Source: Candidatus Doudnabacteria bacterium (GTDB lineage Bacteria; Patescibacteriota; JABMPQ01; JAGQLO01). Taken from it: DNA of 32,632 bases. The stretch lies in NCBI GenBank assembly GCA_020429185.1, contig JAGQLO010000003.1:1-32632 (forward strand), given 5' to 3'. The translations under genes and the position numbers were made by a program. The notes beneath the pieces were generated by a model. The model had not been told where the DNA came from. It was given only the letters and a program-made list of their open reading frames with translations, and ran no database searches. This document shows positions 15,701 to 23,120 of this stretch, in pieces (the stretch's first letter is position 1; each line of letters starts with the position of its first letter).

Positions 15701-16006
15701 TGCACCCGTTGCTCCATTCACCTGTCCGTAGCCACCCGTACCAGCAACCGTTGAAAGTCGATCGTTTTGTGAGTCGTACTTTCGAATCACGTTGTTGTAC
15801 GTATCTGCAATGTAAAACGACCCATCTCCATCTCCCACCATTCCTTGTGGGAAATCAAAATACGCCTCGCTAGTCGAGGAACTGTCTAAATACACGCGAG
15901 ATCTGAACGTTGTGACATCGCCGTATGTTCCATGCGCAACTACTGGAAGTAATGCGGCAACAAATGCGCCGAGTACGGCAAAGCGGAAGGATCGGGAAAC
16001 AGACAT
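12755..16006 (-). CDS. Secreted NHL-repeat / IPT (TIG) / FG-GAP protein
   Basis: The protein has about 1083 residues from the ATG at 16006. An upstream in-frame ATG at 16105 lies before the promoter and is rejected. MSVSRSFRFAVLGAFVAAL plus a VVAHG segment is a signal peptide. Residues about 30-660 contain repeated NHL strands of the form P-x-x-V/I-A-x-D-x-x-G-x-L/I-Y-V-A-D-x-x-N-x-R-I-R-K, enough for two beta-propellers. Residues about 670-755 are an IPT/TIG Ig-like domain (PSVTSVSP at its start, GGFIVL at its end). Residues about 770-1083 are FG-GAP blades with calcium loops (DMNGDGKDE, DINGDGELE, DVDGDGKDE), homologous to the C-terminus of the 1539-residue protein. No cell-wall anchor is visible. 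It may bind polysaccharide or protein at the surface; the role is unknown. It is a single-gene unit with its own promoter and a shared terminator. Confidence 0.85.
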   Translation of the reverse strand: MSVSRSFRFAVLGAFVAALLPVVAHGTYGDVTTFRSRVYLDSSSTSEAYFDFPQGMVGDGDGSFYIADTYNNVIRKYDSQNDRLSTVAGTGGYGQVNGATGATEFAWPYDVAIDSSGDIYVADTYNDAIRKISGGSVTTIVQGLDNPEGVYVVNNTLYIADTGSGTIKTASLNGQNLSTLASGLSRPTKMSHSGNRLFVAETGRNRILSINRSSGARSTLAGGAGDSSDGTGSQAGFKNPYGMSLSGNVLYVAEDTTVALEKLRAINIDTQEVTTVFIETLGKTMRRVRDVEVYSGSLYALSKESRINRFSISDPSGDNELVVNSDFFNDRVGLQSDTMFGRPYDMAFTSDRQTMYLAVNNKIRKINMVTKSSSHVIGRSVDNYIEGTDADDVAFSTITGIAVSNDNETLYVVDHWNNRIRKITNLDSTPVASLVSGTGEINCSESCNGYREGSRTTALFDNPTSIVLSVDGSTAYVTDTGNNRIRSVNLSTGATSLVAGSGEAGYADGVGSVAEFNKPVGLAISNDGTTLYVTDQNNDRIRKIVIATQSVTTLAGSGTRGYRDGLGTLAVLSLPAHIETGADGNLYLTEAGSNRVRFIDPDTASVRTIAGSGTQGFLNGAAASAKFNDPKGMLVDTQGSVLYVADYFNDLIRGISIPGEAPFFDAAPSVTSVSPRDRYNVGGSPTDTKFLSINGSGFAHGAVSSFGGLTSTSTSVVSSSRVDVQIPFGKLPPGYHDVKVTNVDGQSSTLEGGFIVLNADGSLPPEDTAPRDATRTFFGYDNLRGNFTVAAGNMVGGIADEIVQGTGPGLSPQVRLFDQYGDNKGNFFAFAETLKSGVRLAPCDLNGDARDELIVSAGPPGRPHIRVLDSTGNITVSSGFFALDQKFQGGTNVACGEINGTGNKELLVAASRGGGPQVTIHEPSGNIIANFFAYGEAFRGGVNIATADMNGDGKDEIITAPENGAPQIQTFRVVPGQVERINPGFYAFHPDFRGGLSIAGGDINGDGELEYAAAQRTNGQAWVKIYNRRDELLDTFLAYRGSYQGGANIAMGDVDGDGKDEVITIPTAEGLPEIKVFDVDLGE

Positions 16007-16051
16007 CGGATTGTGTTTATGTTTGTGTGTGCAGGAACCACATCGTGAATG

Positions 16052-16080
16052 ATTATAGCCTAAATTAAGCCATTTTTCAA
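16052..16080 (-). promoter_or_regulatory. Consensus sigma-70 promoter of the NHL-repeat protein gene
   Basis: TTGAAA (16080-16075), a 17-base spacer and a perfect TATAAT (16057-16052) are read on the minus strand. The start near 16045 gives a leader of about 39 bases, rich in ACA and without a Shine-Dalgarno site. Its position fixes the start codon at 16006. Confidence 0.85.
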
Positions 16081-16085
16081 GACCT

Positions 16086-16119
16086 AAAAACGGCACCCTG
16101 TCCACAGAGTGCCGTTTTT
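16086..16119 (-). terminator. Intrinsic terminator of the gatC-gatA-cyclophilin-glpX operon
   Basis: AAAAACGGCAC/GTGCCGTTTTT (16086-16096/16109-16119) form a strong stem with a 12-base loop that can pair further (CTG/CAG). T runs flank both sides. It lies about 15 bases past the glpX stop. Confidence 0.85.
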
Positions 16120-16133
16120 TTGTGCGTTTCGCT

Positions 16134-17138
16134 CTATAGCTGGAATGTCACTTCGTCCTTATTTGTTACATGTGTCGTATCAAGGAAGCGCATCCCCTGC
16201 ATGTGTGTCGAGAGAATAATCGTATGCGTACGCATTCCCCCGCCAAACGCTCGGACCCCCTTAAGAACGGTTCCGTCTGTTACTCCTGTCGCCGCAAAGT
16301 GAATATCTTCTCCTGGCGCCAGTTCTTCTGCTGAATAAATTCGTGTGTCATCGAGTCCAGCCTCTTCCACCATCTTTTGGGTCTGTTCGCTGTACCCCTT
16401 AAAGCGTCCTTCCATGTGTCCACCCAGACACTTGGCACACGCTGCCTTAATCACGCCTTCAGGAGCCGCGGATGTTCCCATGAGCGCGTGGACACCATCA
16501 CCACGAATCATTGCCGCAATTGCCTGAATAAGTGTTCCGTCTGTGATCAGTTTTACACGCGCTCCCGCTTGGCGGATTTCACCAATCATCTGTTCTGAAC
16601 GATCTCGATCGAGAATAGAAATGGTGAGGTCTGTTACGTTTCGATTGTACGCCTTTGCGAGAGCTTTCACATTTTCCTCCGTTGTCTGCCCAAGCGAAAC
16701 CTGTCCTTTTGCTTCTTTACCGGCCACAATCAAATCCATGTAACAGTCAGGCGCTCCAAAAAGACCACCCTTTTCTGCCGTGGCCATCATGGTAATCGAC
16801 TCAGGCCATCCGTTCGCGCACAAGTTCGTTCCTTCGAGTGGATCTACGGCAATATCGACTTCCTGGCCACCCGCTCCAAGCTCTTCTCCTTTATACAGCA
16901 TCGGAGCTTCGTCTCGCTCCCCCTCTCCAATCACGACCGTTCCTGAAAGAGGCAACCGACCAAGCTCTTCTCGCATAGCCTCGGTTGCGAGTCGGTCTGC
17001 TTCATTTTTCTCGCCATGTCCCACGAGTCGCGCAGAAGCGATTGCCGCTGCTTCCGTAACACGCGAGAGCATAAGTGGATAGGCGTGTGTTCCTACCTGA
17101 GAGACATCAGCATGTTCTTGTGTAGGAGCCGTTGCCAT
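16134..17138 (-). CDS. glpX: Fructose-1,6-bisphosphatase class II (GlpX family)
   Basis: The enzyme has 334 residues, the normal GlpX length. It removes the 1-phosphate from fructose-1,6-bisphosphate in gluconeogenesis; some homologues also act on sedoheptulose-1,7-bisphosphate. The Li-sensitive phosphatase signature is present: an E-D-R-like KNEADRLATEAMR, the metal site IGEGERDEAPMLY, and DIAVDPLEGTN, followed by MATAEKGGLF. The C-terminal FAATGVTDGTVLKGVR segment is typical. It is cytosolic and is the last gene of the gatC operon, three bases after the cyclophilin stop. Its pairing with amidotransferase genes looks like simple operon packing rather than a pathway link. Confidence 0.95.
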   Translation of the reverse strand: MATAPTQEHADVSQVGTHAYPLMLSRVTEAAAIASARLVGHGEKNEADRLATEAMREELGRLPLSGTVVIGEGERDEAPMLYKGEELGAGGQEVDIAVDPLEGTNLCANGWPESITMMATAEKGGLFGAPDCYMDLIVAGKEAKGQVSLGQTTEENVKALAKAYNRNVTDLTISILDRDRSEQMIGEIRQAGARVKLITDGTLIQAIAAMIRGDGVHALMGTSAAPEGVIKAACAKCLGGHMEGRFKGYSEQTQKMVEEAGLDDTRIYSAEELAPGEDIHFAATGVTDGTVLKGVRAFGGGMRTHTIILSTHMQGMRFLDTTHVTNKDEVTFQL

Positions 17139-17141
17139 AGA

Positions 17142-17900
17142 CTATTCAGCTACCGTGATGCTTGTGATGGTGTCACCCTGCTCGATCGATCGTACAACAT
17201 CCATTCCCTCTGTGACCTCACCAAACACCGTGTGCTTTCCGTCGAGGTGTGGTTGTGGTGCTTCTGTGATAATGAAGAACTGGCTTCCGTTCGTGTTTGG
17301 TCCGCTGTTTGCCATAGAGATTGCTCCTGGCACGTTTGGCAGTGATGTGAGGTCGTCTCGGTAGCTGTACCCCTGCGCTTCATATGCAGCGATAACATTT
17401 GCTGGAACACCGAGCGATGCTGCATTGATTTCATCTTCAAACTGATACCCAGGACCACCTGTTCCTGCGAGAGGATGGTTTGGATTGCCTTGTGTTTGTG
17501 GGTCTCCTCCCTGAATCATGAATGAGGAAATAACCCGGTGAAAGGCCGTATCTGTGTACGTTCCTTCGTTTGCGAGCTTTACGAAGTTCTCAACGGTCTT
17601 CGGGGCAACGTTTGGATAGAGCACGAGTGTAATGTCTCCTTTTGACGTGCTCATGGTGAGCGTTACAACTTCGCTCTTTGCTTCTTCTACAGACATAGTT
17701 GTTGCTGATGCATTAGATGTTGTTTCCATTCCTTCTTCTAGTGTTGTCTCTTCGGTTGTCTCGGGCTCTGTTACACGATCGAGGCCGAACTCCACCACAA
17801 CAATCACCACAGCGATAAGTGCGAGTAAGATCACCCACATCCATGGGTTACTCCCTCTCACTTGTGCTTTGTGGTTCACACCCTCTTTTTTAGCTGCCAT
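17142..17900 (-). CDS. Membrane-anchored cyclophilin-type peptidyl-prolyl isomerase
   Basis: The protein has 252 residues. A short basic N-terminus and one hydrophobic helix (about 19-38) anchor it with the catalytic domain outside. A Thr/Glu-rich linker (42-78) follows. Residues about 80-252 are a cyclophilin: [15 protein letters not shown] contains the catalytic Arg and the Phe/Met/Gln pocket, [15 protein letters not shown] is the second active-site strand, and [11 protein letters not shown] the third. An insertion of about 30 residues ([19 protein letters not shown] and following) sits before the second motif, as in several bacterial secreted cyclophilins. It probably helps fold exported proteins such as the large repeat proteins in this window. 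It is cotranscribed between gatA and glpX. Confidence 0.93.
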   Translation of the reverse strand: MAAKKEGVNHKAQVRGSNPWMWVILLALIAVVIVVVEFGLDRVTEPETTEETTLEEGMETTSNASATTMSVEEAKSEVVTLTMSTSKGDITLVLYPNVAPKTVENFVKLANEGTYTDTAFHRVISSFMIQGGDPQTQGNPNHPLAGTGGPGYQFEDEINAASLGVPANVIAAYEAQGYSYRDDLTSLPNVPGAISMANSGPNTNGSQFFIITEAPQPHLDGKHTVFGEVTEGMDVVRSIEQGDTITSITVAE

Positions 17901-17905
17901 ATCTG

Positions 17906-19447
17906 TTAGTTAGCGAGTGGATCTGCAAGACGTGCGCGCCACTCAGCGTTTTGAGTTGCCGTCTCAAAGGCCTCTGCCGCTTTCAGCATGCGAAGTTCTT
18001 CGAGTTGTGGAGCCATAAACTGAATACCGACAGGCATTGCCGGCCCATCTTCTACTTCTGCAAATCCTGCAGGAACAGACACAGCTGGCATACCCGCGAG
18101 CGAGCTTGCATACGTTACGAAGTCGTCGGCCGTGTATCCGTAGGTCGGGTCGTTTGCTGCTGCTCCAATGATGTCGGCAATAGCGGGCGCTGACGAACCC
18201 AATAGCAGGTCTACCTCTTGGAAGACTTGGTCCATTTCGCGAATAATCTTAGTTCGCACCTGTGCGGCACGCTTGTAGTACGCGTCGTAGTACCCAGCGG
18301 AGAGTGCATAGGTTCCTGTCATCACTCGACGCTTCGCTTCCGTCCCTAATCCGTTTCCGCGCGACACCATGTACACGTCTTCGAGCGTTTCAACTTCCTC
18401 TGGCCAGCTTGTCTCTGCGGATGTTCCGTAGTGAATGCCGTCGTAGCGAGACAAGTTAGAAGACACCTCGGAAGGGCACAAAATGGCATAGACCGCGTCG
18501 GCAACCTTCGCTGAAGGAATAGACACTTCCTTTACTGTTGCCCCGAGTTTTTCTAGTTCTTTCACCGCTTCTTGTAGTGGCTTTTCCATGTTCTCAGGAA
18601 GACGCCCAAGCCATCCTTCTTTTGGAATTCCTAGACGCATTCCTGCCAGAGATACCCCCTCTGCACGCCACTCTGCCAACGCATGCACAATGTTTCCGAG
18701 TGGTGGAATGACTCCCGTTGCATCTTTGTCGTCCTTCCCTGCCATCACCTGAAGAATCAGCGCAGCATCTTCGACGGTGCGTGCCATCGGACCTACACAG
18801 TCGAGCGAAGATGCCATAGAGATCACGCCAAAGCGACTCACACGACCATACGTTGGTTTGATTCCAACAATACCTGTGAGTCCTGAAGGTTGTCTGATTG
18901 ATCCACTTGTTTCCGTGCCAATTGCCGCAACACATTCAAGTGCACTCACGGCTGCTGCTGATCCTCCAGAAGATCCTCCTGGGTGACGCCGAAGGTCGTG
19001 TGGATTGTGCGACGGTCCAAAATCACTCGTTTCCGTTGAAGACCCATGTGCAAAGGCATCCAGGTTCGTCTTTCCTAAGATGATGGCACCGTGCTCACGA
19101 AGCTTTGCAACAGCTGTGGCGTCATGTGGCGGCACGTACTCTTTTAGAATGTTTGAGGATGCAGTGGTCTTCAATCCCTTTGTACAAAGCAAGTCCTTAA
19201 GCGCAATAGGAATACCTCCCAGTAGCCCAATATCATCCCCTGCCGCAAGCTTGGCGTCGATCGCATCTGCCTGCTTATAGGCACCTTCTTCGTCGACAGC
19301 GAGATAGGCTTTCACCTTTCCATCTACCTCTTTGATGCGATCGAGGTAAGCCTGTGTAACTTCACGTGCCGTAAGTTCTCCAGATGCATAGCGCTGTTGT
19401 AGCTGCGCAATTGTGAACTCTAAAATCGTTGTGGTTGATTCAGTCAT
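17906..19447 (-). CDS. gatA: Asp-tRNA(Asn)/Glu-tRNA(Gln) amidotransferase subunit A
   Basis: The protein has 513 residues, slightly longer than the common 480-490. It is the glutaminase subunit that releases ammonia for amidation of mischarged Glu-tRNA(Gln) or Asp-tRNA(Asn). The amidase-signature triad is intact: Lys84 in IALKDLL, cis-Ser159 in [11 protein letters not shown], and nucleophile Ser183 in [13 protein letters not shown]. The spacing matches characterised GatA proteins. A tRNA-dependent pathway implies that Gln- and/or Asn-tRNA synthetase is missing. gatC ends three bases upstream, but gatB is not in the window, so it must be encoded elsewhere. Confidence 0.97.
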   Translation of the reverse strand: MTESTTTILEFTIAQLQQRYASGELTAREVTQAYLDRIKEVDGKVKAYLAVDEEGAYKQADAIDAKLAAGDDIGLLGGIPIALKDLLCTKGLKTTASSNILKEYVPPHDATAVAKLREHGAIILGKTNLDAFAHGSSTETSDFGPSHNPHDLRRHPGGSSGGSAAAVSALECVAAIGTETSGSIRQPSGLTGIVGIKPTYGRVSRFGVISMASSLDCVGPMARTVEDAALILQVMAGKDDKDATGVIPPLGNIVHALAEWRAEGVSLAGMRLGIPKEGWLGRLPENMEKPLQEAVKELEKLGATVKEVSIPSAKVADAVYAILCPSEVSSNLSRYDGIHYGTSAETSWPEEVETLEDVYMVSRGNGLGTEAKRRVMTGTYALSAGYYDAYYKRAAQVRTKIIREMDQVFQEVDLLLGSSAPAIADIIGAAANDPTYGYTADDFVTYASSLAGMPAVSVPAGFAEVEDGPAMPVGIQFMAPQLEELRMLKAAEAFETATQNAEWRARLADPLAN

Positions 19448-19450
19448 ACA

Positions 19451-19735
19451 CTACTTCACTGCTCGCACTTCAATTGTATCCGTGTCGCGACGTGGCGCCT
19501 GGTTTAGAATGGCTTCACGGTCTTCACACGTCTCAGATACATCATGACGCGCAATGTTTGTGAGGCCTGTCACTTGTGCTGTTGGCGGCACGCCTTCAAC
19601 GTCTTCCTCTTGAAGACGTTCGACAAATGTCAGAATCTCAGCCAAATCCTCGCGGAGTGGTTCGATTTCCTCTTGTGTTAGCCGAATACGCGCCAACTTT
19701 GCAATGCGCTCGACTTCTTCTCGTTCAAGTTTCAT
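19451..19735 (-). CDS. gatC: Amidotransferase subunit C
   Basis: The protein has 94 residues, the standard GatC size. MKLEREEVERIAKLARIRL is the typical first helix. LREDLAEILTFVERLQEEDVEGVPPTAQ and a DVSETCEDREAILNQAP tail follow. GatC wraps around GatA and GatB and stabilises the complex. It is first in the operon. The promoter at 19744-19771 leaves almost no leader, so the mRNA is probably leaderless or nearly so. Confidence 0.95.
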   Translation of the reverse strand: MKLEREEVERIAKLARIRLTQEEIEPLREDLAEILTFVERLQEEDVEGVPPTAQVTGLTNIARHDVSETCEDREAILNQAPRRDTDTIEVRAVK

Positions 19736-19743
19736 ATGTGCTT

Positions 19744-19771
19744 AGTGTACGCGGTTTTTGTGAGGGTGCAA
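19744..19771 (-). promoter_or_regulatory. Promoter of the gatC operon, giving a leaderless or near-leaderless mRNA
   Basis: TTGCAC (19771-19766), a 16-base spacer and TACACT (19749-19744) are read on the minus strand. Only eight bases separate the -10 from the gatC ATG, so transcription should begin at or within a few bases of the start codon. Confidence 0.65.
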
Positions 19772-19794
19772 TTGCAGAAACTGATCCACACCCC

Positions 19795-20072
19795 ATCTCG
19801 TACGAAACGTCAAAAACTGGTATTACTTATCTGTGGTTTCTCGCATCCCGCGCGTTTTGCGCGGACTGCACCTTCCCTACATTCCGTCTCGTGAGCGTTC
19901 GCGCCGGCGGGCCTGTGTCGTCAACAGTCGCAGCGCCACGAACGAGACAGGGCGGGTCCCCTTCTGGATGATCAAAGGTGGGGACGGGCGTTCTTTTGCC
20001 CACCGCTGCTGAGAGTCGCCTCCAAAACCTGTGGCGACCTCTCACGGGATGCGTACTCGTTTCGCCAGAGAT
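19795..20072. ncRNA. Candidate structured RNA of unknown family (multi-branched fold)
   Basis: No gene is seen in 19736-20148. Nested long-range pairing closes the region. ATCTC (19795-19799) pairs with GAGAT (20068-20072). After a symmetrical 3x3 internal loop, CGAAACG (19803-19809) pairs with CGTTTCG (20058-20064). Inside, CGCATCCCG (19842-19850) pairs with CGGGATGCG (20045-20053). Within that lie five hairpins in series: 19848-19853/19859-19864, 19886-19892/19942-19948, 19956-19961/19980-19985, 19986-19989/19998-20001, and 20011-20020/20033-20043 (10 pairs, one bulge). The strand is uncertain. The plus strand ends in a strong terminator (20105-20141), which favours plus, but no clear plus promoter was found. 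RNase P, tmRNA, SRP and T-box signature sequences were sought and not seen. Confidence 0.5.
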
Positions 20073-20104
20073 CGACCGTAAGACTGAGGCTCTGTGTGAA
20101 ACAC

Positions 20105-20141
20105 AAAAAGCGACCATGCTGTTCTCGGCAGGTCGCTTTTT
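20105..20141. terminator. Bidirectional terminator after ligA
   Basis: AAAAAGCGACC/GGTCGCTTTTT form an 11-pair stem around a 15-base loop, with T runs on both strands. It lies eight bases after the ligA stop on the minus strand. On the plus strand it could end the candidate RNA at 19795-20072. Confidence 0.85.
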
Positions 20142-20148
20142 GGTTGTT

Positions 20149-22173
20149 CTATCGACCAATTCGCTTGAGAAATGCTTGTTCTGAAATTGTCTCGACGCCT
20201 AGCTCCTGTGCCTTTTTTGCCTTTGATCCAGCATTTTCTCCAAGAACCACAAGGTCGGTTTTTGCGCTTACTGAAGCCGAAGCCGTTCCTCCCTCTCTTC
20301 GGACTATTTCCTTGGCTTCGTCGCGTGAGAGTGTCTCAAGTGTTCCAGTAAATACAACCGTCATGCCCGCAAACTTTCCTCCAGCTACTGCTTTCTCGAA
20401 TGGCTCTACCGTCACACCATGTTCCGCAAATGCATTCAGAAGCTCCACTGTTTCCGGTCGTGCAAAGTAGGCTGAAATACTGCGCGCCACAACGCCGCCA
20501 ATGTTTTCTGTGTGTACAAGCTCGCTTTCTGTTGCTGCGGCAATCGCCTCTAGCGAACCAAATGCTTCCGCAAGATCGCGAGCTGTTTGTTCTCCAACGT
20601 GACGTATCGAAAGTCCCACCAAGAAGCGCGCAAGAGGAATAGTGGTGCATGATTGCACTGCACGCACAAGATTCTCTGCTGCCACATCGGCAAACCGCTC
20701 GAGCGGAGTGAGCTGTTCCACGGTAAGCGTATAGAGATCTACTGGTGTTTTCACAAGACCTTCGGAAACAAGTTGCTCCAGAATCTGCGGTCCAAGACCG
20801 TCAATGTCGACTGCCTTTTTCGAAACGAAGTGTGAAAGTTCCTCTAGATGACGTGCCGGACAATTGAGATTCGTGCACTCGTGTCGTGCGTTATCAGGAT
20901 CACGCGCGACCTTCTGACCGCACGCCGGGCAACTCGTTGGGAATGTAATACGCTTGGCGTTCTTTGGTCGTAGATTCAGCAATGGTTCAACCACTTCTGG
21001 AATCACCTCCCCCGCTCGTTGCACAATCACTGTGTCACCGATGCGTACGTCCTTCCGTTCAATTTCATCTTGGTTGTGCAGGGTCGCATGCTTCACGATT
21101 GCTCCAGATACTTCTACGGGTTTGAGAATCGCGACAGGAGTTATGGCGCCCGTACGCCCAACCTGAAACTTCACATCTTCGAGAATGGTCGTCGCCTGTT
21201 CTGCTGGATACTTGTACGCTATCGCGCCACGAGGAGCTTTTCCCACGATTCCCAAGCGTTCAAATATCTCCACCTCATTTACCTGAACCGTTAAGCCATC
21301 TGCCGCGAGTGGTTCTGATTGGTGCTTGCTTTGTTCGCGACGATAGATCGCCTCTACCTCCTGCAGAGTCGTCGCAACTTCACCCACTGGAGCATCTTTG
21401 AATCCAAGTGCGACGGCGAGTTGATGTGCTTCTTCATGACGCTCGAATGTATGACCTTCAATCAAGACATTCCATGCATAAAAGTCGAGCTTTCTCTCTG
21501 CCGAGAGTGTTGGATCCAGTTGCCGTAACGCCCCCGCAGCTGCGTTACGCGGATTCATCAGCACTGGCTCTCCCGCCTGTTCTAGCTGCGTATTTAACTC
21601 AGCAAATGTACTACGAGCCATAATGGCCTCTCCTCGTACCTCAATACGCTTTGGCAGGGACGTAAACTGTCCTGGCAGATCCTCTACCCGTAGGCGCAGT
21701 GGGATGGCGTCGATGGTTTTGAGGTTTTGCGTAATATTCTCCCCTACCCGACCATTTCCACGGGTCGCGCCTCGCACAAACACTCCATCTTCGTACAACA
21801 ACGATACCGCGAGTCCGTCGAGCTTTGACTCCACGAAATACGTCCAGGACTTCTCTTGTTTCAGAAATCGTTCCATCCGCTGCTCCCATCCTTCAAGCTC
21901 TGAGATCTCGAACGCATCGGTAAGTGAAAGCATGCGCTCTCCGTGCTCTACTTTTTCGAACTTCTCGAGCGGTTGTCCCCCTACACGCTGTGTTGGTGAG
22001 TCAGGTGTAATGAACTCTGGATACGCATTCTCTAGCTCTTGTAGCTCATGCTTCAGCGAGTCGAGCGCTGCATCTGAAATCTCAGGCGCATCAAGCACGT
22101 GATAGAGGTAGCGATGACGCGCCACCTCTGTGCGCAACTGTTCTATGCGTTGTTTCGCTTCTTGTTTCGTCAT
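20149..22173 (-). CDS. ligA: NAD-dependent DNA ligase
   Basis: The enzyme has 674 residues, full length for LigA. It seals nicks in DNA using NAD+, in replication and repair. Domain order is visible: the N-terminal Ia domain with the YHVLDAPEISDAALDSL helix; adenylation motif KLDG with Lys117; RGEAIM and KYPAEQ nucleotidyltransferase motifs; and an OB fold. A C4 zinc finger (CPACG, CTNLNCP) follows, then helix-hairpin-helix repeats (IDGLGPQ, IRHVGEQTA, ENIGGVVA). The C-terminal BRCT domain holds FTGTLETLSRDEAKEIV and EGG. The gene is divergent from a metallophosphoesterase with about 20 bases between the two starts. Confidence 0.98.
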   Translation of the reverse strand: MTKQEAKQRIEQLRTEVARHRYLYHVLDAPEISDAALDSLKHELQELENAYPEFITPDSPTQRVGGQPLEKFEKVEHGERMLSLTDAFEISELEGWEQRMERFLKQEKSWTYFVESKLDGLAVSLLYEDGVFVRGATRGNGRVGENITQNLKTIDAIPLRLRVEDLPGQFTSLPKRIEVRGEAIMARSTFAELNTQLEQAGEPVLMNPRNAAAGALRQLDPTLSAERKLDFYAWNVLIEGHTFERHEEAHQLAVALGFKDAPVGEVATTLQEVEAIYRREQSKHQSEPLAADGLTVQVNEVEIFERLGIVGKAPRGAIAYKYPAEQATTILEDVKFQVGRTGAITPVAILKPVEVSGAIVKHATLHNQDEIERKDVRIGDTVIVQRAGEVIPEVVEPLLNLRPKNAKRITFPTSCPACGQKVARDPDNARHECTNLNCPARHLEELSHFVSKKAVDIDGLGPQILEQLVSEGLVKTPVDLYTLTVEQLTPLERFADVAAENLVRAVQSCTTIPLARFLVGLSIRHVGEQTARDLAEAFGSLEAIAAATESELVHTENIGGVVARSISAYFARPETVELLNAFAEHGVTVEPFEKAVAGGKFAGMTVVFTGTLETLSRDEAKEIVRREGGTASASVSAKTDLVVLGENAGSKAKKAQELGVETISEQAFLKRIGR

Positions 22174-22175
22174 TC

Positions 22176-22184
22176 TGGTATGCT
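22176..22184 (+). promoter_or_regulatory. Extended -10 promoter of the metallophosphoesterase gene
   Basis: TGG-TATGCT gives an extended -10 with no good -35. Nine bases separate it from the ATG at 22194, so the mRNA would be leaderless or nearly so. It lies in the 20-base gap between divergent starts. Confidence 0.45.
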
Positions 22185-22193
22185 CATCGTCCT

Positions 22194-23120
22194 ATGAAAC
22201 GTCGATTTGCCTTTAGCACTGTTGTCATCGCCGCACTTCTCCTTGCTGTACTTGGAATTCGCTACAAGCTTCAGCAGGCAGAAGAAGAGCTTCTTGCCGA
22301 GTCATCCATTACTCTTCCCAGCTTAGAACGCGCAGAAGAGCGTTCTGCCACTTCTGGAGCCGTCTTCTCGCTAGGTGTGGTTTCAGACACAGAACGGTCT
22401 TCTGGAGGCATTTCCGATACATTCCGCGCTATCGAGGAAGACATGCGCTCAAAAGGTCTCACAACAGCCCTTCACCTTGGAGACGGCGCTCACCGCGCAA
22501 ACAAGGAAGACCTTGCTGCCTGGAGCACGTTTGTGACGGAAAGCTCACTAACGTGGTTTATCGTACCTGGAAACCACGACCTCCTCCAGCCCCACTCTGC
22601 ATCTGGTCGTGACTACACCACCCAACCCTTCTTACAGACATTCGGCGCCCTTTCCAGCGTAGAACGTCCGCACGAAGATCTTGTCATTATTCGGCTCAAC
22701 AACGCCGATAACACCATTGGGTTCCCCGAACAGGACCGGATTCTCCTTGAAGACACATTAGATGAGGTTGCCGCAGAGCCAAGTCCGCCAACCGTCCTTA
22801 TCGCAATGCATCGTCCAGTCCAAGTCCCTCTGGCAGATGCGTATGGACTTTCAGATGGAACAGCTGGAGCTGCTGACGAGTCGTACGACCAGTTTGTACG
22901 CGTTCTTGAGGGTGCGCCTCGCAACCTCACGATTCAGATTGTTGCGGGTCATGTTCACAGCACCTTTGGCTACGAACTCGCAGGTTACCCTGTTCTTGTT
23001 ACGGGCGGCGGAGGCTCTGCCTCAAACACCACAGGACTTCTCCCCTCCTTTCCGCACTGGTATCTTCTTGCACTTCAAGAAGATGGTTCATTCGAGACGC
23101 TACTTCAACGTATTGAATAA
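22194..23120 (+). CDS. Membrane-anchored calcineurin-like metallophosphoesterase
   Basis: The protein has 308 residues. One N-terminal hydrophobic helix (about 7-22) acts as signal anchor. The metallophosphoesterase motifs are in order: D65 in VVSDTE, GDG at 96-98, GNHD at 126-129, MHRP near residue 205, and AGHVHS. The first motif is D-x-E rather than the usual D-x-H, which could alter metal binding. Members hydrolyse phosphate mono- or diesters; the substrate cannot be predicted. The C-terminal part VTGGGGSASN followed by an HWYLL strand is common in secreted purple-acid-phosphatase-like enzymes. It is convergent with the prepilin peptidase gene, and the two stop codons abut. Confidence 0.85.
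   Translation: MKRRFAFSTVVIAALLLAVLGIRYKLQQAEEELLAESSITLPSLERAEERSATSGAVFSLGVVSDTERSSGGISDTFRAIEEDMRSKGLTTALHLGDGAHRANKEDLAAWSTFVTESSLTWFIVPGNHDLLQPHSASGRDYTTQPFLQTFGALSSVERPHEDLVIIRLNNADNTIGFPEQDRILLEDTLDEVAAEPSPPTVLIAMHRPVQVPLADAYGLSDGTAGAADESYDQFVRVLEGAPRNLTIQIVAGHVHSTFGYELAGYPVLVTGGGGSASNTTGLLPSFPHWYLLALQEDGSFETLLQRIE

Noticed and set aside
16007-16105. N-terminal extension of the NHL protein to the ATG at 16105
   Set aside because: It would place the start upstream of the consensus promoter and bury the signal peptide; the ATG at 16006 gives a proper signal peptide.
19772-20104. RNase P RNA, tmRNA, SRP RNA or a T-box leader as the identity of the structured region before gatC
   Set aside because: The GAGGAAAGTCC core of RNase P, a tRNA-like 3' end with CCA for tmRNA, the GGAAGGAAGCAGC-type SRP loop and a TGGN-bearing T-box were not found on either strand. 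One stretch (AGGGAAGGTGCAGTCCGCG, minus strand) recalls a T-box only loosely and lacks the TGGN bulge.
19827-20159. 110-codon open frame on the minus strand over the structured RNA
   Set aside because: It overlaps the ligA 3' end and terminator and the base-paired region, and the residue pattern is not protein-like.
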